Shown here: positions 25,677 to 34,595 of the stretch, piece after piece
Layout: the number at the start of each line of letters is the position of its first letter
How positions within the stretch are numbered: position 1 is the first letter of the stretch
Source of the DNA: Rubrobacter_A sp965214435
Lineage (GTDB): Bacteria > Actinomycetota > Rubrobacteria > Rubrobacterales > Rubrobacteraceae
Length of the DNA stretch: 64,000 nucleotides
Assembly: GCA_965214435.1 (NCBI GenBank)
Contig: OZ243960.1
Coordinates: forward strand, 1,550,001-1,614,000
Reading direction: 5' to 3'
Position numbers and translations under genes: made by a program
The notes under the pieces: model-generated
What the model was told of the DNA's origin: nothing
Database searches by the model: none
What the model saw: the letters and a program-made list of their open reading frames with translations, nothing else

Positions 25677-27296
25677 GTGGCTAGATTAGATGACAGGTTC
25701 GTCCTCGACCGCGAGCTCGGGGCCGGGGGGATGGCCCAGGTCTTTCTGGGTCACGATGAGGTCCTTGAGAGGTCCGTTGCCGTAAAGGTGCTCTGGCCCG
25801 AGGAGGGTGACGCGGAGATGGGGGAGCGTTTCCGGCGCGAGGGACGGACCGCGGCGAGGCTTTCTCACCCGAACATCGTTCAGGTCTACGACGCGGGGGA
25901 GGGAGACCTGGATGGGCAGAGAGTCTCTTACATAGTCATGGAGCACGTCTCCGGTGGCGACCTCAAAGAACTCATAGACGACAGAGGTTTTCTATCCAGG
26001 GAGGAGTTGGCCCGGCTCGGCTCCGGGGTGTGCGCGGGTTTATCCCACGCTCACGAAAAGGGGATCATCCACCGGGATATAAAGCCGCACAATATTCTTC
26101 TGGACGAGACCGGCCGGCCGAAGCTCGCAGATTTCGGGATAGCGCGGGCGCTGGACGTTCAGGGTGTTACCCGGACGGGGTTCTACCTGGGCACGGCGCT
26201 CTACTCCGCTCCCGAGCAACTCCGGGGAGGGGAAGTCACGCCCAAGAGCGACGTCTACTCTCTAGGGGCGACGCTGTACCAGACGGCGACGGGCCGGACG
26301 CCTTTCAGCGGTACCCCGATGGAGGTTGCGACCCGGCAGGTCTCGGAGTACCCGATCTCACCCGGCGCTTATAACCCGGAGCTGGGCGGAGACCTTGGAG
26401 CCCTGATCATGGATTGTCTCGAAAAAGACCCCGCGCGGCGCCCGAGCGCCGAGACCCTCGGGTACGAGCTTTCCACAGTCGGGAGCAACGCCGAAAGAAA
26501 CAGAACCTACGCGACAAAGCCCGCTCCGGCGCAACGGGCTCCGCAGGGTGCACGCCCGTCCGCCCGGTACTCAGCCGGAGCCGTGCGGTCGGGGCGTCGG
26601 CGGAGCCCGGTCCTGGCGGTCGCCGCGGTCGCTCTACTACTCGCCCTCGCAGCGGGAACGGTCTTTACGTTCCTCAACGCGAACGCTACCGATAGTAGCG
26701 CTGACGGCTCCCAGCCGTCCGGACAGCAAGAAGAAGCGCCGCCCGGTGACACGCCCGACGCCTCCGGGTCGGATGGAGGCGACCCGTCTCCGGACCCTCA
26801 GCAACAGACGCCGTCCGGTGAAGCTTCCGGTTCCGGGAATTCCGGGGGAGATCCCGGAGACAGCGCGGACTCCGGGGCTCCTCAGAACGGTCAACAGGAT
26901 AGTTCTGGCGAAAGACCCGGGCAGTCGCGGGAAGACTCCCCGGAGGCGGCTCTTTCCGGTAGAGCCGCCGCTCAGACGGTGCGCCAGCTTTACAGTACGG
27001 CTGCCAGCGGGGACTATGGGGTGTCTTATAACTTGTTATCTCAGGGGTTTCGCCAGAGAAACGCCCCGACGCAGCAGCAGTGGAGCCGACAGTTCGGGAC
27101 GCTGGAGCGGATCACCTTTGTAGAAGGTCCTAATGTCCGGGTTTCGGGAAGCACCGCGACGGTTACGGGGGTTACCGTAGCCGAGCACACGGACCGTACG
27201 GAGCGCAACACGGTCTCCTGGAGCCTCTTAAACGAGGGCGGTGAGTGGAAGATTTCTTCCCTGAGCATTGTGAGACAGGAGATGCTGCAGGCGTGA
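25677..27296 (+). CDS. Eukaryotic-like Ser/Thr protein kinase (PknB-type) with extracellular NTF2-like domain
   Basis: A 539-residue receptor kinase. Kinase domain residues 7-270: glycine loop GAGGMAQV, Lys38 in VAVKVL, HRD at 132-134 with IKPHN, DFG at 152-154. A basic juxtamembrane linker (270-310) precedes one transmembrane helix at about 312-335. Outside lies a Ser/Gly/Pro/Asp-rich disordered stalk, then a domain of about 110 residues (TVRQLYSTAASGDYGVSYNLLSQGF onward) that looks like an NTF2/DUF4878-type sensor fold. It lacks PASTA repeats. A trypsin-like protease gene follows on the same strand, suggesting envelope-stress signalling. Confidence 0.93.
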   Translation: MARLDDRFVLDRELGAGGMAQVFLGHDEVLERSVAVKVLWPEEGDAEMGERFRREGRTAARLSHPNIVQVYDAGEGDLDGQRVSYIVMEHVSGGDLKELIDDRGFLSREELARLGSGVCAGLSHAHEKGIIHRDIKPHNILLDETGRPKLADFGIARALDVQGVTRTGFYLGTALYSAPEQLRGGEVTPKSDVYSLGATLYQTATGRTPFSGTPMEVATRQVSEYPISPGAYNPELGGDLGALIMDCLEKDPARRPSAETLGYELSTVGSNAERNRTYATKPAPAQRAPQGARPSARYSAGAVRSGRRRSPVLAVAAVALLLALAAGTVFTFLNANATDSSADGSQPSGQQEEAPPGDTPDASGSDGGDPSPDPQQQTPSGEASGSGNSGGDPGDSADSGAPQNGQQDSSGERPGQSREDSPEAALSGRAAAQTVRQLYSTAASGDYGVSYNLLSQGFRQRNAPTQQQWSRQFGTLERITFVEGPNVRVSGSTATVTGVTVAEHTDRTERNTVSWSLLNEGGEWKISSLSIVRQEMLQA

Positions 27297-27383
27297 AGGC
27301 TGCTAGAAGGCTAAAAAAGCGTTCCCGGCGAAAAGTAGTATAAAGACCGTGGTGTGCGGTAGAAGAAGAGTGGAAGGAATTAT

Positions 27384-28553
27384 CTGAAAACTGCAATAAC
27401 TGCGTTGGTGTCGGCGGTGATCGGCGGTCTCATCGCCACGGTTTTTGTACTGGCGATGGTGCCCCTGCTAGAAGACGGTGTGGGCGACGTAACGATAAAC
27501 CGGTCCACGACCCCGGAGGCTTCGCGGAGCAAGCCGGTGGGGGACGGTTCGGGGTTAGCGGTAGAAGACGTGTACAACCGGTTCGGTCCGGGCGTGGTCA
27601 GCGTGGACGTGGCCTCCGACCGGGGTCCCGGCGGCGGCTCGGGTTTTGTGCTGGACAAGAACGGTCACATCGTGACCAACCAGCACGTGGTCGAGGGGGC
27701 GAACGCGGTCTCGGTAAGGTTCTCCAGCGGCGACCGCTTTGACGCCGAGGTAGCGGGAGAAGACCCGTCGACCGATACCGCGGTCTTAAAGATCGACGCT
27801 CCGAAAGAGCTTCTGGAGCCCTTAACGCTCGGAGACTCCGACGCGGTTAGCGTTGGGGAGCCGGTCATCGCCATCGGCAACCCGCTAAACGTCGGGACCA
27901 GCGTTACGACCGGCATTGTGAGCGGGACGGGGCGCCCGATCAAGGCTCCCAACAACTACACCATAAACGGGGCGGTGCAGACGGACGCGGCGATCAACCC
28001 GGGCAGCTCCGGCGGACCGCTCCTGGACTCCAGCGGCAACGTTATCGGGGTGAACTCCCAGATAAAAAGTGATACGGGCAGCTTTCAAGGGGTAGGTTTT
28101 GCGGTCCCGGCGAACGTCGTGGAAGGGGTCGTCCGGCAACTCATAACGACGGGCGAGGTCGCCCACGGCTACATCGGGGTCCGGATGGAGCCGGTGAGCG
28201 TGGAGGAGTTGTCGGTGTACTCGGGCGTCCCGCCGGAGAAGCTGGCGGAGGAGTACGGACTGCCGGAGAACGGGGCCATCGTGGGCGAGGTCGTCGAGGG
28301 AGGTCCGGCGGCGGAAGCCGGCATCCGGGGGGCGGAAGGGAGGCCGGAGATCGAAGGCCTCGAAGGTCTGCCGATAGCTATCGGGGACGTCATTACAAAG
28401 GTCGAGGGGGACCGGGTATCGTCCTCGAACGACGTCATAAAAATAGTAAACGCTCTAAAACCGGGCGAGAAGATAGAGCTTACCGTGGTAACGCCGGGTG
28501 AGAAGGCCCGTCAGGTAGAGGTGCGGCTCGACGCCCGGCCAGAGAGGACGTAG
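27384..28553 (+). CDS. HtrA/DegP-like serine protease with PDZ domain
   Basis: A membrane-anchored trypsin-like protease of about 389 residues. It has an N-terminal helix, a protease domain with His (TNQHVV), Asp (STDTAVLKI) and Ser (NPGSSGGPLL), and a C-terminal PDZ domain (GYIGVRMEPV onward). It degrades or refolds damaged envelope proteins. Start: the frame has a TTG at 27405, but a CTG at 27384 lies 4-5 nt after GGAAGGAA and gives MKTAITALVSAV, a better signal-anchor start. A TATAAA about 45 bp upstream may be its -10. It follows the kinase gene by 87 bp. Confidence 0.92.
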   Translation: MKTAITALVSAVIGGLIATVFVLAMVPLLEDGVGDVTINRSTTPEASRSKPVGDGSGLAVEDVYNRFGPGVVSVDVASDRGPGGGSGFVLDKNGHIVTNQHVVEGANAVSVRFSSGDRFDAEVAGEDPSTDTAVLKIDAPKELLEPLTLGDSDAVSVGEPVIAIGNPLNVGTSVTTGIVSGTGRPIKAPNNYTINGAVQTDAAINPGSSGGPLLDSSGNVIGVNSQIKSDTGSFQGVGFAVPANVVEGVVRQLITTGEVAHGYIGVRMEPVSVEELSVYSGVPPEKLAEEYGLPENGAIVGEVVEGGPAAEAGIRGAEGRPEIEGLEGLPIAIGDVITKVEGDRVSSSNDVIKIVNALKPGEKIELTVVTPGEKARQVEVRLDARPERT

Positions 28554-28869
28554 CGGCCGGGTACGGTCGGGGGAAACGGACGAGTTAGAGCGAGCGGCTT
28601 ACCGGACCGTGCCGCAACTCAGGATGGCTGGGGAAACTGGAGCCCTTTACCTGACCAGCGCCGACAACTACATTGCGGACTGCGGCTTCCCGTCCATCCC
28701 GGCCTCTAGGGACTTGAGGCTGAGATCCAGCCCCTCCCAGGCGCTCCCTATTGCGCCCTCTTTGCCGGCCTCCCGTTGGCGACGACCGCCGCCCGCACCG
28801 GAGATGTATCCGGGATCGGAAGTCCGGACGGAGGTCGTGGAGTCTGGCTAGTAGCTCTCTCTGAGGACT
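28554..28869. other. Gene-poor gap
   Basis: A 316-bp stretch between convergent units. The plus-strand 80-codon frame starting at 28609 has Pro/Arg/Ser-rich, low-conservation-looking composition and no ribosome site. I see no supported gene, RNA or repeat here. Confidence 0.5.
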
Positions 28870-29139
28870 TTAGCTAGCGGCCGAGCCGAAACCGGCGCGG
28901 GGGCCGGACCTGCGGCTCGTGCGGTCCTTCTCCACGACCAGCTTGTAGATGGAGTCATACTCCACGTAGACCGTCGCTTTACCGTCCTGCATCCGGGCTT
29001 TCAAGTAGCCGTCGGCGAGCTCCAGTTCCCCGAGGTCTTTAGCTTCAACGGTAAAGGTGTCCCGGCGGTCCCAGATAACGAGGTTCGATTCCTCGTTGCG
29101 GGCGTCTTCTATGGTCTGCTCCAGGATCTCTCTTTGCAC
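28870..29139 (-). CDS. Hypothetical small protein (89 aa)
   Basis: Contains EQTIEDARNEESNLVIWDRRDTFTVEAKDLGELELADGYLKARMQDGKATVYVEYDSIYKLVV. This predicts an N-terminal helix then a small beta-rich domain that looks like a compact RNA- or ligand-binding barrel, with a basic disordered tail. No family recognised. The GTG at 29139 is chosen because AGGAG lies about 10 nt upstream; the long upstream frame has no such support. TAGAAT on the minus strand at 29191-29186 is a candidate -10. It diverges from the FNT channel gene. Confidence 0.65.
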   Translation of the reverse strand: MQREILEQTIEDARNEESNLVIWDRRDTFTVEAKDLGELELADGYLKARMQDGKATVYVEYDSIYKLVVEKDRTSRRSGPRAGFGSAAS

Positions 29140-29292
29140 GATTTCTACTCTCCTGTCTATGAGGTTGACGTGTGGTGCACCATATTCTACTTGAGAAAGT
29201 TGCGGGCTAACTCCGCACTTTGGCGTGTAACTTTCCGGCCTGTGAAGCGTCTTAAATTCCAAGGGGAAAATGTGTAGTACGATATCCAGCCT

Positions 29293-30108
29293 ATGGCAGC
29301 CTCAAAGACGGCCGGCGAGATACTAGAAGCCGTAGTCGAAGACGGAAATAAAGAGCTTCAGCGGGCGAACGCGGGCCTGGCTTTCAGCGGGGTCGCCGCC
29401 GGGCTTAACGTTTCGTTCAGCGCGCTGGCGCTCGCTGTGGTGGGCGCGATGACCGGCCAGATAGGCCTTACGGCGATGCTCGTCTACCCGATAGGTTTTA
29501 TCATCGTAATTCTCGGCCGGGCGCAGCTCTTTACCGAGAACACCGTTACGCCGGTTACCGTGGCGCTCACGGACCACCGGGCGATACCAAACATGTTCCG
29601 GCTTTGGGCGGTGATCTTCCTGGCGAACCTCGTCGGCGTAACCATCTTCTCGTCGGTCGTGGTCTATGCGCAGGTCTTAACTCCGTCCGCCCAGGAGGTA
29701 CTGCTAAGTTACGTTGCGGGTAAGCTGGACTACGGGTTCTGGACCATGGCGCTGAAAGCGGTGTTCGGCGGCTGGCTGGTCGCGCTCATGGCGTGGTTGG
29801 TGGCCGCTTCCCAGGACACGGTGTCGCAGTTGGTCTTTATCTGGTTTCTGGCTTTCTTGATACCGGCCGGAGGGTTAACGCACAGCATAGTCGGGTCTTC
29901 TGAAGTCCTGATCAGCGTTTTCGCCAACGAGACCTCGTGGTCGCAGTTTCTCGGCGGCTTTCTGCTGCCCGCTACGCTGGGCAACATCGTAGGGGGGCTC
30001 GTGCTCGTGACCCTGCTGAATTACGGACAGGTCATCGGGTCGCAGAAACGTTTTACCAGAAACAACAAAAAAGGAGCTTCCGAGGAAGCGTCCCCGGAGA
30101 CGAAGTAA
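29293..30108 (+). CDS. Formate/nitrite transporter (FNT) family channel
   Basis: A 271-residue protein of six helices with the FNT internal repeat: LTENTVTPV-like element (LFTENTVTPVTVAL) in the first half and GGLTHSIVGSSEV in the second half, the latter holding the pore-lining His. FNT channels carry formate, nitrite, hydrosulfide or acetate/lactate. The substrate is not set by what I see. The nearby cysteine-from-sulfide genes lie 5 kb away and are not clearly linked. Start ATG has TACGAT 9 nt upstream and no ribosome site, so the mRNA may be nearly leaderless. Confidence 0.9.
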   Translation: MAASKTAGEILEAVVEDGNKELQRANAGLAFSGVAAGLNVSFSALALAVVGAMTGQIGLTAMLVYPIGFIIVILGRAQLFTENTVTPVTVALTDHRAIPNMFRLWAVIFLANLVGVTIFSSVVVYAQVLTPSAQEVLLSYVAGKLDYGFWTMALKAVFGGWLVALMAWLVAASQDTVSQLVFIWFLAFLIPAGGLTHSIVGSSEVLISVFANETSWSQFLGGFLLPATLGNIVGGLVLVTLLNYGQVIGSQKRFTRNNKKGASEEASPETK

Positions 30109-30133
30109 TGGATTTCCGCGCCGGGGAGGGGCG

Positions 30134-30670
30134 CTGAGAGATTTCGCGGAAAAGGTGTACCACTGGGACCGGTCGCTGTTCCGGACAGTATTTCACTACA
30201 AGCGGAAGCCTCTGACGCCGGTGATGCGCGCGTTTACGGTTGCGGGGACCGCCGGGGCTTTGTGGGGCGTCTCTGCGGTGGTGGCCCTTCCGCTGGGTGG
30301 CTGGAAGCCGGCCAACGTGCTCTTGCCGTGGACGGGGGTCGCGCTGTCGTGGCTCTCCGCCGAAGGGTCGAAGTATCTTTTCAACCGGACCCGGCCCTTT
30401 GTTGCCGACACCGACATACTGCCGCTCATAAAGACCCCGAGTTCGAGCTCTTTTCCCTCTGGGCACTCGGCGACGGCGGCCTCGGGGGCGATGCTGCTGT
30501 CCGTCATCTACCCCGCTCTCGCGCCGGCTCTGATCCCGGCAGGACTGCTGGTAGCCTTCTCCCGGATCTACCTCGGCGTCCACTACCCTTCGGACGTTGT
30601 CGCCGGCGCCCTTATAGGTATCGGGATCTCGGGGAGCCTCCTCCTGCTATCCTCGGCGGTAGCCGCGTGA
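30134..30670 (+). CDS. PAP2 superfamily phosphatase
   Basis: A membrane phosphatase of about 178 residues with the three acid-phosphatase motifs: KYLFNRTRPF (Lys, Arg), FPSGHSATA (Ser, catalytic His) and SRIYLGVHYPSDVVAG (Arg, nucleophile His, Asp). Likely substrates are phosphatidic acid, undecaprenyl pyrophosphate or PG-phosphate. Start: a GTG at 30155 has no spaced ribosome site. A CTG at 30134, just after GGGGAGGGG, extends the protein to MRDFAEKVYHWDRSLF, closer to the family length. It lies 25 bp after the FNT gene, probably in one transcript. Confidence 0.88.
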   Translation: MRDFAEKVYHWDRSLFRTVFHYKRKPLTPVMRAFTVAGTAGALWGVSAVVALPLGGWKPANVLLPWTGVALSWLSAEGSKYLFNRTRPFVADTDILPLIKTPSSSSFPSGHSATAASGAMLLSVIYPALAPALIPAGLLVAFSRIYLGVHYPSDVVAGALIGIGISGSLLLLSSAVAA

Positions 30671-30715
30671 AGCTGGTTACCGGTATTTTGTAACGGACGG
30701 GGTACAAATTGCTCT

Positions 30716-31258
30716 ATGGGTATTCAACGTTACTACACCGTCGGGGCCGTAGCTCCGAATCTCCGCTCTCTGAGCAGTCTCGGCGAGCGGATCTCGGAGC
30801 GCGGCTCGGAGACGGAGTCGATGGTCGTACTGGCGCGGCGCCGGGACAGAGAGCTTATCGAGGTAACGCTACCCGGAGCTCGGGTAGAGAAGGTCGAGAG
30901 CAGCCTCTCGCAGATGCAGTGGTTCGAGTTCGCGAGCACGTTTCTGGCGGTTACCGCCACGAGCGTCCTTATGGGAGCCATACACCTGCCGACCGGAATA
31001 GTGGTCCAGACGGTGCTTACCCTGGCGGCGATAGTCGGGCTGGCCATCTACCATCGCCGGCCGCAGGTAAAAAAGAAGCTACTCGGTATGGCGCTCCCGG
31101 AGCGTCTGGCCGAAGAGTGGGAGGAGAAGTTCTCTCACGGCCTCGGCCTGGTACTGGTTGCCGTGCCCGAACAACACTTCGACGAGGTGCAAAAAGCGTT
31201 CCTCGGAGACGAGAGCCTGCAAGCCCCGCTCGCCATCGACCGCCGGCCGGTAATGTAG
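30716..31258 (+). CDS. Hypothetical membrane protein with two helices
   Basis: A 180-residue protein: a soluble N-terminal domain of about 75 residues (SLSSLGERISERGSETESMVVLARRRDRELIEVTLP), a hairpin of two hydrophobic helices (about 83-120, separated by a short loop HLPTG), and a C-terminal soluble domain. No family recognised. The two soluble parts face the same side of the membrane. TACAAA lies 7 nt before the ATG without a ribosome site, suggesting a leaderless transcript. Confidence 0.72.
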   Translation: MGIQRYYTVGAVAPNLRSLSSLGERISERGSETESMVVLARRRDRELIEVTLPGARVEKVESSLSQMQWFEFASTFLAVTATSVLMGAIHLPTGIVVQTVLTLAAIVGLAIYHRRPQVKKKLLGMALPERLAEEWEEKFSHGLGLVLVAVPEQHFDEVQKAFLGDESLQAPLAIDRRPVM

Positions 31259-31294
31259 CTTTACGGTTAGTCCAGCCGGACCGCGGATGTTCGG

Positions 31295-31300
31295 TACACT
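31295..31300 (+). promoter_or_regulatory. Candidate -10 for the DUF3891 gene
   Basis: TACACT lies about 37 nt before the ATG, which has a normal GGGGGTG ribosome site. This is an ordinary leadered start. Confidence 0.35.
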
Positions 31301-31337
31301 AAAGTCAGCCGGAACGGGTCGCGTGGGGGTGAAATAG

Positions 31338-32027
31338 ATGATAGTACGAGATAGCGGAGACGGCTTTCTGCTCGTCGAGCAGTACGAGCACGCGAAAGTG
31401 TCCGGGGAGTTCGCCCGACACTTCGCAGGGGAACCGCGGCCTCTGGAGTCCACACTCTACGCCATCAACGAGCACGACCTCGCGTGGAAAGAACTGGACC
31501 GGAAAGTTATCTGGGACACCGAAAAAGAAAAGCCTTGCAACTTCACGGAGTACCCGCTACCCCAGAGGATAGAAGCTTACCGGCGGGGCCTGGACCAAAT
31601 AGAAGCTGCCGACCCCTACGCCGCCTGCCTGTGTAGCCTCCACTACCACTCGCTCGTCCGGGAGTCGGTACCCGAAGCCGAGGAGTTCCGGGAAGGAGAG
31701 GAGAGCCGGCAGAAAAGGCTCAAAGAGCAGATGTCCGGAGAGGAGCTTGCGAACCTCGACTATAACTTCCGGCTGCTGCAACTCTGCGACAATTTCTCGC
31801 TCTTCGTGTGTTTGAATGAGCCGGGGCACAACGAGGTCTCGTGGTACAAAAATGGTTTGAAGTTCGGAGAGAAGACCTTCTCTCCGGTTTGGGAAGACCC
31901 GCGGACCCTGCGTTTCGAGCCGAACCCGTTTTCGGAGGGCTTTGAGGTTACCATTCCGTACGCGCTGGTCGGTAAGGCCGGCGAGCACCGGGGTACCGGT
32001 CACCTGGATTTGCAAATAGCGGTCTAG
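31338..32027 (+). CDS. DUF3891 family protein
   Basis: A 229-residue soluble protein. The N-terminus MIVRDSGDGFLLVEQYEHAKVSGEFARHF and the later ALHYHSL-like CSLHYHSLVR match what I recall of DUF3891. Conserved His/Asp (YEHAK, INEHDLAW, HYHSL) resemble an HD-type metal site. Function is not established. Followed 37 bp later by the M42 peptidase on the same strand. Confidence 0.8.
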   Translation: MIVRDSGDGFLLVEQYEHAKVSGEFARHFAGEPRPLESTLYAINEHDLAWKELDRKVIWDTEKEKPCNFTEYPLPQRIEAYRRGLDQIEAADPYAACLCSLHYHSLVRESVPEAEEFREGEESRQKRLKEQMSGEELANLDYNFRLLQLCDNFSLFVCLNEPGHNEVSWYKNGLKFGEKTFSPVWEDPRTLRFEPNPFSEGFEVTIPYALVGKAGEHRGTGHLDLQIAV

Positions 32028-32063
32028 CGGGGTCACCGCCGTTAGTATTTGGAAGGAACTTTT

Positions 32064-33125
32064 ATGAGGGATGAGTCGTACGATTTTCTAAAAAACCTGC
32101 TCTCGACGCCGGGACCGAGCGGTTACGAGGATGCGGTAGCGGAGATCTGGCGTACCGAAGCTGGCAAGTTCGCCGGAGAGGTGAGGGGCGACCGGCTCGG
32201 CAACTCGTTCGCCACACTAAACGGCGGCGGGACCCCGAAGATCATGCTCTCGGGTCACGTAGATGAGATCGGGCTGATGGTCACCCACGTCGATGGCGAC
32301 GGTATGCTCCATTTCACGGGGGTTGGGGGCTGGGACCCACAGGTCCTCGTCGGCCAGAGGGTACTGCTCCAGACGAGAAACGGCGAAGTCCCGGGCGTTA
32401 TTGGGAAAAAGGCCATCCACGTCATGGAACCCGAGGAGCGCCGGAAGGCCTCGACCTTGAAGAGCCTCTGGATCGACATCGGCGCCAAAGACGGGGACGA
32501 GGCGAAAGAGAAGGTCCGGGTCGGGGATGTGGCCGTTGTAGACCAGCCGTTTCTGGAGCTACCTAACGGCCGCATCGCGTCGCGGTCGATAGACAATCGG
32601 ATCGGGGCTTTTGTCGTGCTGGAGGCGCTGCGGCTCCTGTCCGAGGAGGACGGCCTCGCTGCCGGGGTCGTGGCGGTCGCCAGCGTTCAGGAGGAGATAG
32701 GGGCCTACGGCGCCCGGACCTCGTCCTACGGGCTCGACCCCGACGCGGCGATAGCGGTGGACGTCACCCACGCGACCGACACGGCCGGGATACCGAAAAA
32801 CGAGCACGGTGACCACGCGCTCGGCAGCGGTCCGGTCGTCACGCGGGCCAGCGTCCTTAGCCCGGTGGTTACGGACGGGATCATAGAGGCCGCCGAAAGG
32901 GAGGGTATGGAGTACACGCTAGAGGCCGACGCGCGCTCTACGGGCACCGACGCCGACGCCATCCAGTTCCAGCGGGCCGGCATCGCCACGGGCCTCGTCT
33001 CCGCCCCGAACCGCTACATGCACTCGCCGAACGAGATCGTCGACCTCGAAGACCTCGAAAACTGCGCCCGCCTCATAGCCGCTTACATAAAAGGTCTGCC
33101 CGCCGATACGGACTTTATCCGGTAA
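32064..33125 (+). CDS. M42 family metallopeptidase (glutamyl aminopeptidase/endoglucanase-like)
   Basis: A 353-residue cytosolic di-metal aminopeptidase, usually a dodecameric TET particle. Metal ligands are visible: His and Asp in SGHVDEIG, Asp in SRSIDNRIG, Glu pair in SVQEEIGAYGA, Asp in AVDVTHATD, and His in YMHSPNE. ATG at 32064 follows GGAAGGA by 6 nt; a TTG at 32049 would include that site. It would trim peptides released by proteases. Confidence 0.93.
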   Translation: MRDESYDFLKNLLSTPGPSGYEDAVAEIWRTEAGKFAGEVRGDRLGNSFATLNGGGTPKIMLSGHVDEIGLMVTHVDGDGMLHFTGVGGWDPQVLVGQRVLLQTRNGEVPGVIGKKAIHVMEPEERRKASTLKSLWIDIGAKDGDEAKEKVRVGDVAVVDQPFLELPNGRIASRSIDNRIGAFVVLEALRLLSEEDGLAAGVVAVASVQEEIGAYGARTSSYGLDPDAAIAVDVTHATDTAGIPKNEHGDHALGSGPVVTRASVLSPVVTDGIIEAAEREGMEYTLEADARSTGTDADAIQFQRAGIATGLVSAPNRYMHSPNEIVDLEDLENCARLIAAYIKGLPADTDFIR

Positions 33126-33170
33126 GTATCCGCTTGAACCGGGAACCCATTGCGGATAACCTGCCCGGCT

Positions 33171-33515
33171 ATGGCCGAAAAAACGCTGTTCCAGAGGATT
33201 ATGGACCGGGAGATACCGGGTGACATTATCTACGAGGACGACGAGTGCATAGCCCTGCGCGACATAAACCCGCAGGCCCCGGTCCACGTGCTGGTCGTCC
33301 CCCGTAAGCCGATAAAAAGCCTCGACGATCTTACGGAGGAGGACGCTCCGCTGGTCGGGCACCTGTTCCTCGTGGCGAAGAAGGTCGCCGCCAGTGAGGG
33401 ACTGGAGAATGGCTACCGGATGGTATTCAATAACGGGGTTGATGCGAATCAGACCGTGGATCATATCCACCTGCACCTGATCGGGGGCCGCAAGATGTCC
33501 TGGCCCCCAGGTTAG
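33171..33515 (+). CDS. HIT family protein (histidine triad nucleotide hydrolase)
   Basis: A 114-residue HINT-branch protein with QRIMDREIPGDIIYEDDECIALRDINPQAPVHVLVVP and the triad HIHLHLIGG. These hydrolyse purine nucleoside phosphoramidates and aminoacyl-adenylates. TAACCT lies 7 nt before the ATG and no ribosome site is present, again fitting a leaderless start. Converges on the M19 dipeptidase with 6 bp between stops. Confidence 0.93.
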   Translation: MAEKTLFQRIMDREIPGDIIYEDDECIALRDINPQAPVHVLVVPRKPIKSLDDLTEEDAPLVGHLFLVAKKVAASEGLENGYRMVFNNGVDANQTVDHIHLHLIGGRKMSWPPG

Positions 33516-33521
33516 CCGGAG

Positions 33522-34595
33522 CTAGCCCTTCCAGGTCTTCCGCAGCACCCGGACCCAGTTCCCGTGCGCGAGCTTCCGCAGCTCGGGTGCTCCGTAGCCG
33601 CGGTCGCGGAGCGCCTCCAGCAACTTCGGCAGACCCGAGGCGTCTCCCAACGCCTGCGGGACCGTAGCTCCGTCGAAGTCGGAGCCGAATCCGACGCGGT
33701 TTATGCCGAGGCGATCAACGAGGTAGTCTACGTGCTGCACCACCGTTTCGAGCGGGGTGTCCGCGTCTTCTCTACCGTCTTCCCGCAGGAAGTGAACGGC
33801 GAAGTTCACGCTGACCATCCCGTCCGAGTCGCGGATGGCGTCTAGCTGACGGTCGGTGAGGTTCCGGGTAACGGGGCAGAGGACGTGGGCGTTAGAGTGG
33901 GTCGCCACGAGCGGGGCTTCCGAAAGCTTTGCCACGCCCCAGAAGCCTTTCTCGTTGAGGTGGGAAACGTCGATCATCACCCCGAGCCGGTTGCACTCGC
34001 GGACGAGGTCTCTCCCCTCGTCCGTCAGCCCGGGACCGGTGTCCGGTGAAGCTGGGAACCTGAACGGTACGCCCTCCGCGCAGGCGTTCGGCCGGCTCCA
34101 CACGAAGCCTAGGGACCGCAGCCCGGCGTCGTAGAAAATTTCCAGCGCGCCGGGGTCCGGGCCGAGGTTCTCTGCTCCCTCGAAGTGCAGGATCGCCGCG
34201 AGAACACCGATCTGTAGACAGTCATTTAGCTCTTCCGCTGTCCGGACGACTCTTACCCGGTTGTCTGAAGCTGCCTCTATTCCGTACAACTCATCCGCGA
34301 GCGTTGCGGCGAAGTCTTTAGCGTACTCCGGGTCCAGCGGCGGAGCCTGATAGACCTCGTAACCGGAGTCTGTCAGGGAGAGGGCTTCTTCTTTGTCCCA
34401 CTCGTCGTGAGGGTTTGGAGCGTAGCAGGCAAAGAAACCGCCGCCGAGACCGCCCTCAACGGCGCGGGGCAGGTCGATGTGACTGTGCGGGCTCCGCCCG
34501 AAGAACGCTCGCTCCTTGCCGGGCCGTGGATGCCGGAGCTGGAGGAGCGTGTCGTTGTGGCCGTCGAAGACTACCGGTAATCCGGTCCGGCGCAA
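33522..34595 (-). CDS. Membrane dipeptidase (peptidase family M19)
   Basis: A 357-residue zinc dipeptidase of the amidohydrolase fold. Ligands: FDGHNDTLLQL (His, Asp), LHFEGAENLG (bridging Glu), DVSHLNEKG (His), ATHSNAH (His) and GFGSDFDGA (Asp). Acts on dipeptides, possibly those with D-residues from peptidoglycan. The TTG start directly abuts the TAG stop of the upstream Uma2 gene, so translation is coupled. Confidence 0.92.
   Translation of the reverse strand: MRRTGLPVVFDGHNDTLLQLRHPRPGKERAFFGRSPHSHIDLPRAVEGGLGGGFFACYAPNPHDEWDKEEALSLTDSGYEVYQAPPLDPEYAKDFAATLADELYGIEAASDNRVRVVRTAEELNDCLQIGVLAAILHFEGAENLGPDPGALEIFYDAGLRSLGFVWSRPNACAEGVPFRFPASPDTGPGLTDEGRDLVRECNRLGVMIDVSHLNEKGFWGVAKLSEAPLVATHSNAHVLCPVTRNLTDRQLDAIRDSDGMVSVNFAVHFLREDGREDADTPLETVVQHVDYLVDRLGINRVGFGSDFDGATVPQALGDASGLPKLLEALRDRGYGAPELRKLAHGNWVRVLRKTWKG

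Noticed and set aside
28609..28851. 80-codon plus-strand frame
   Set aside because: Low-complexity Pro/Ser/Arg composition, no ribosome site and no family; treated as non-coding.
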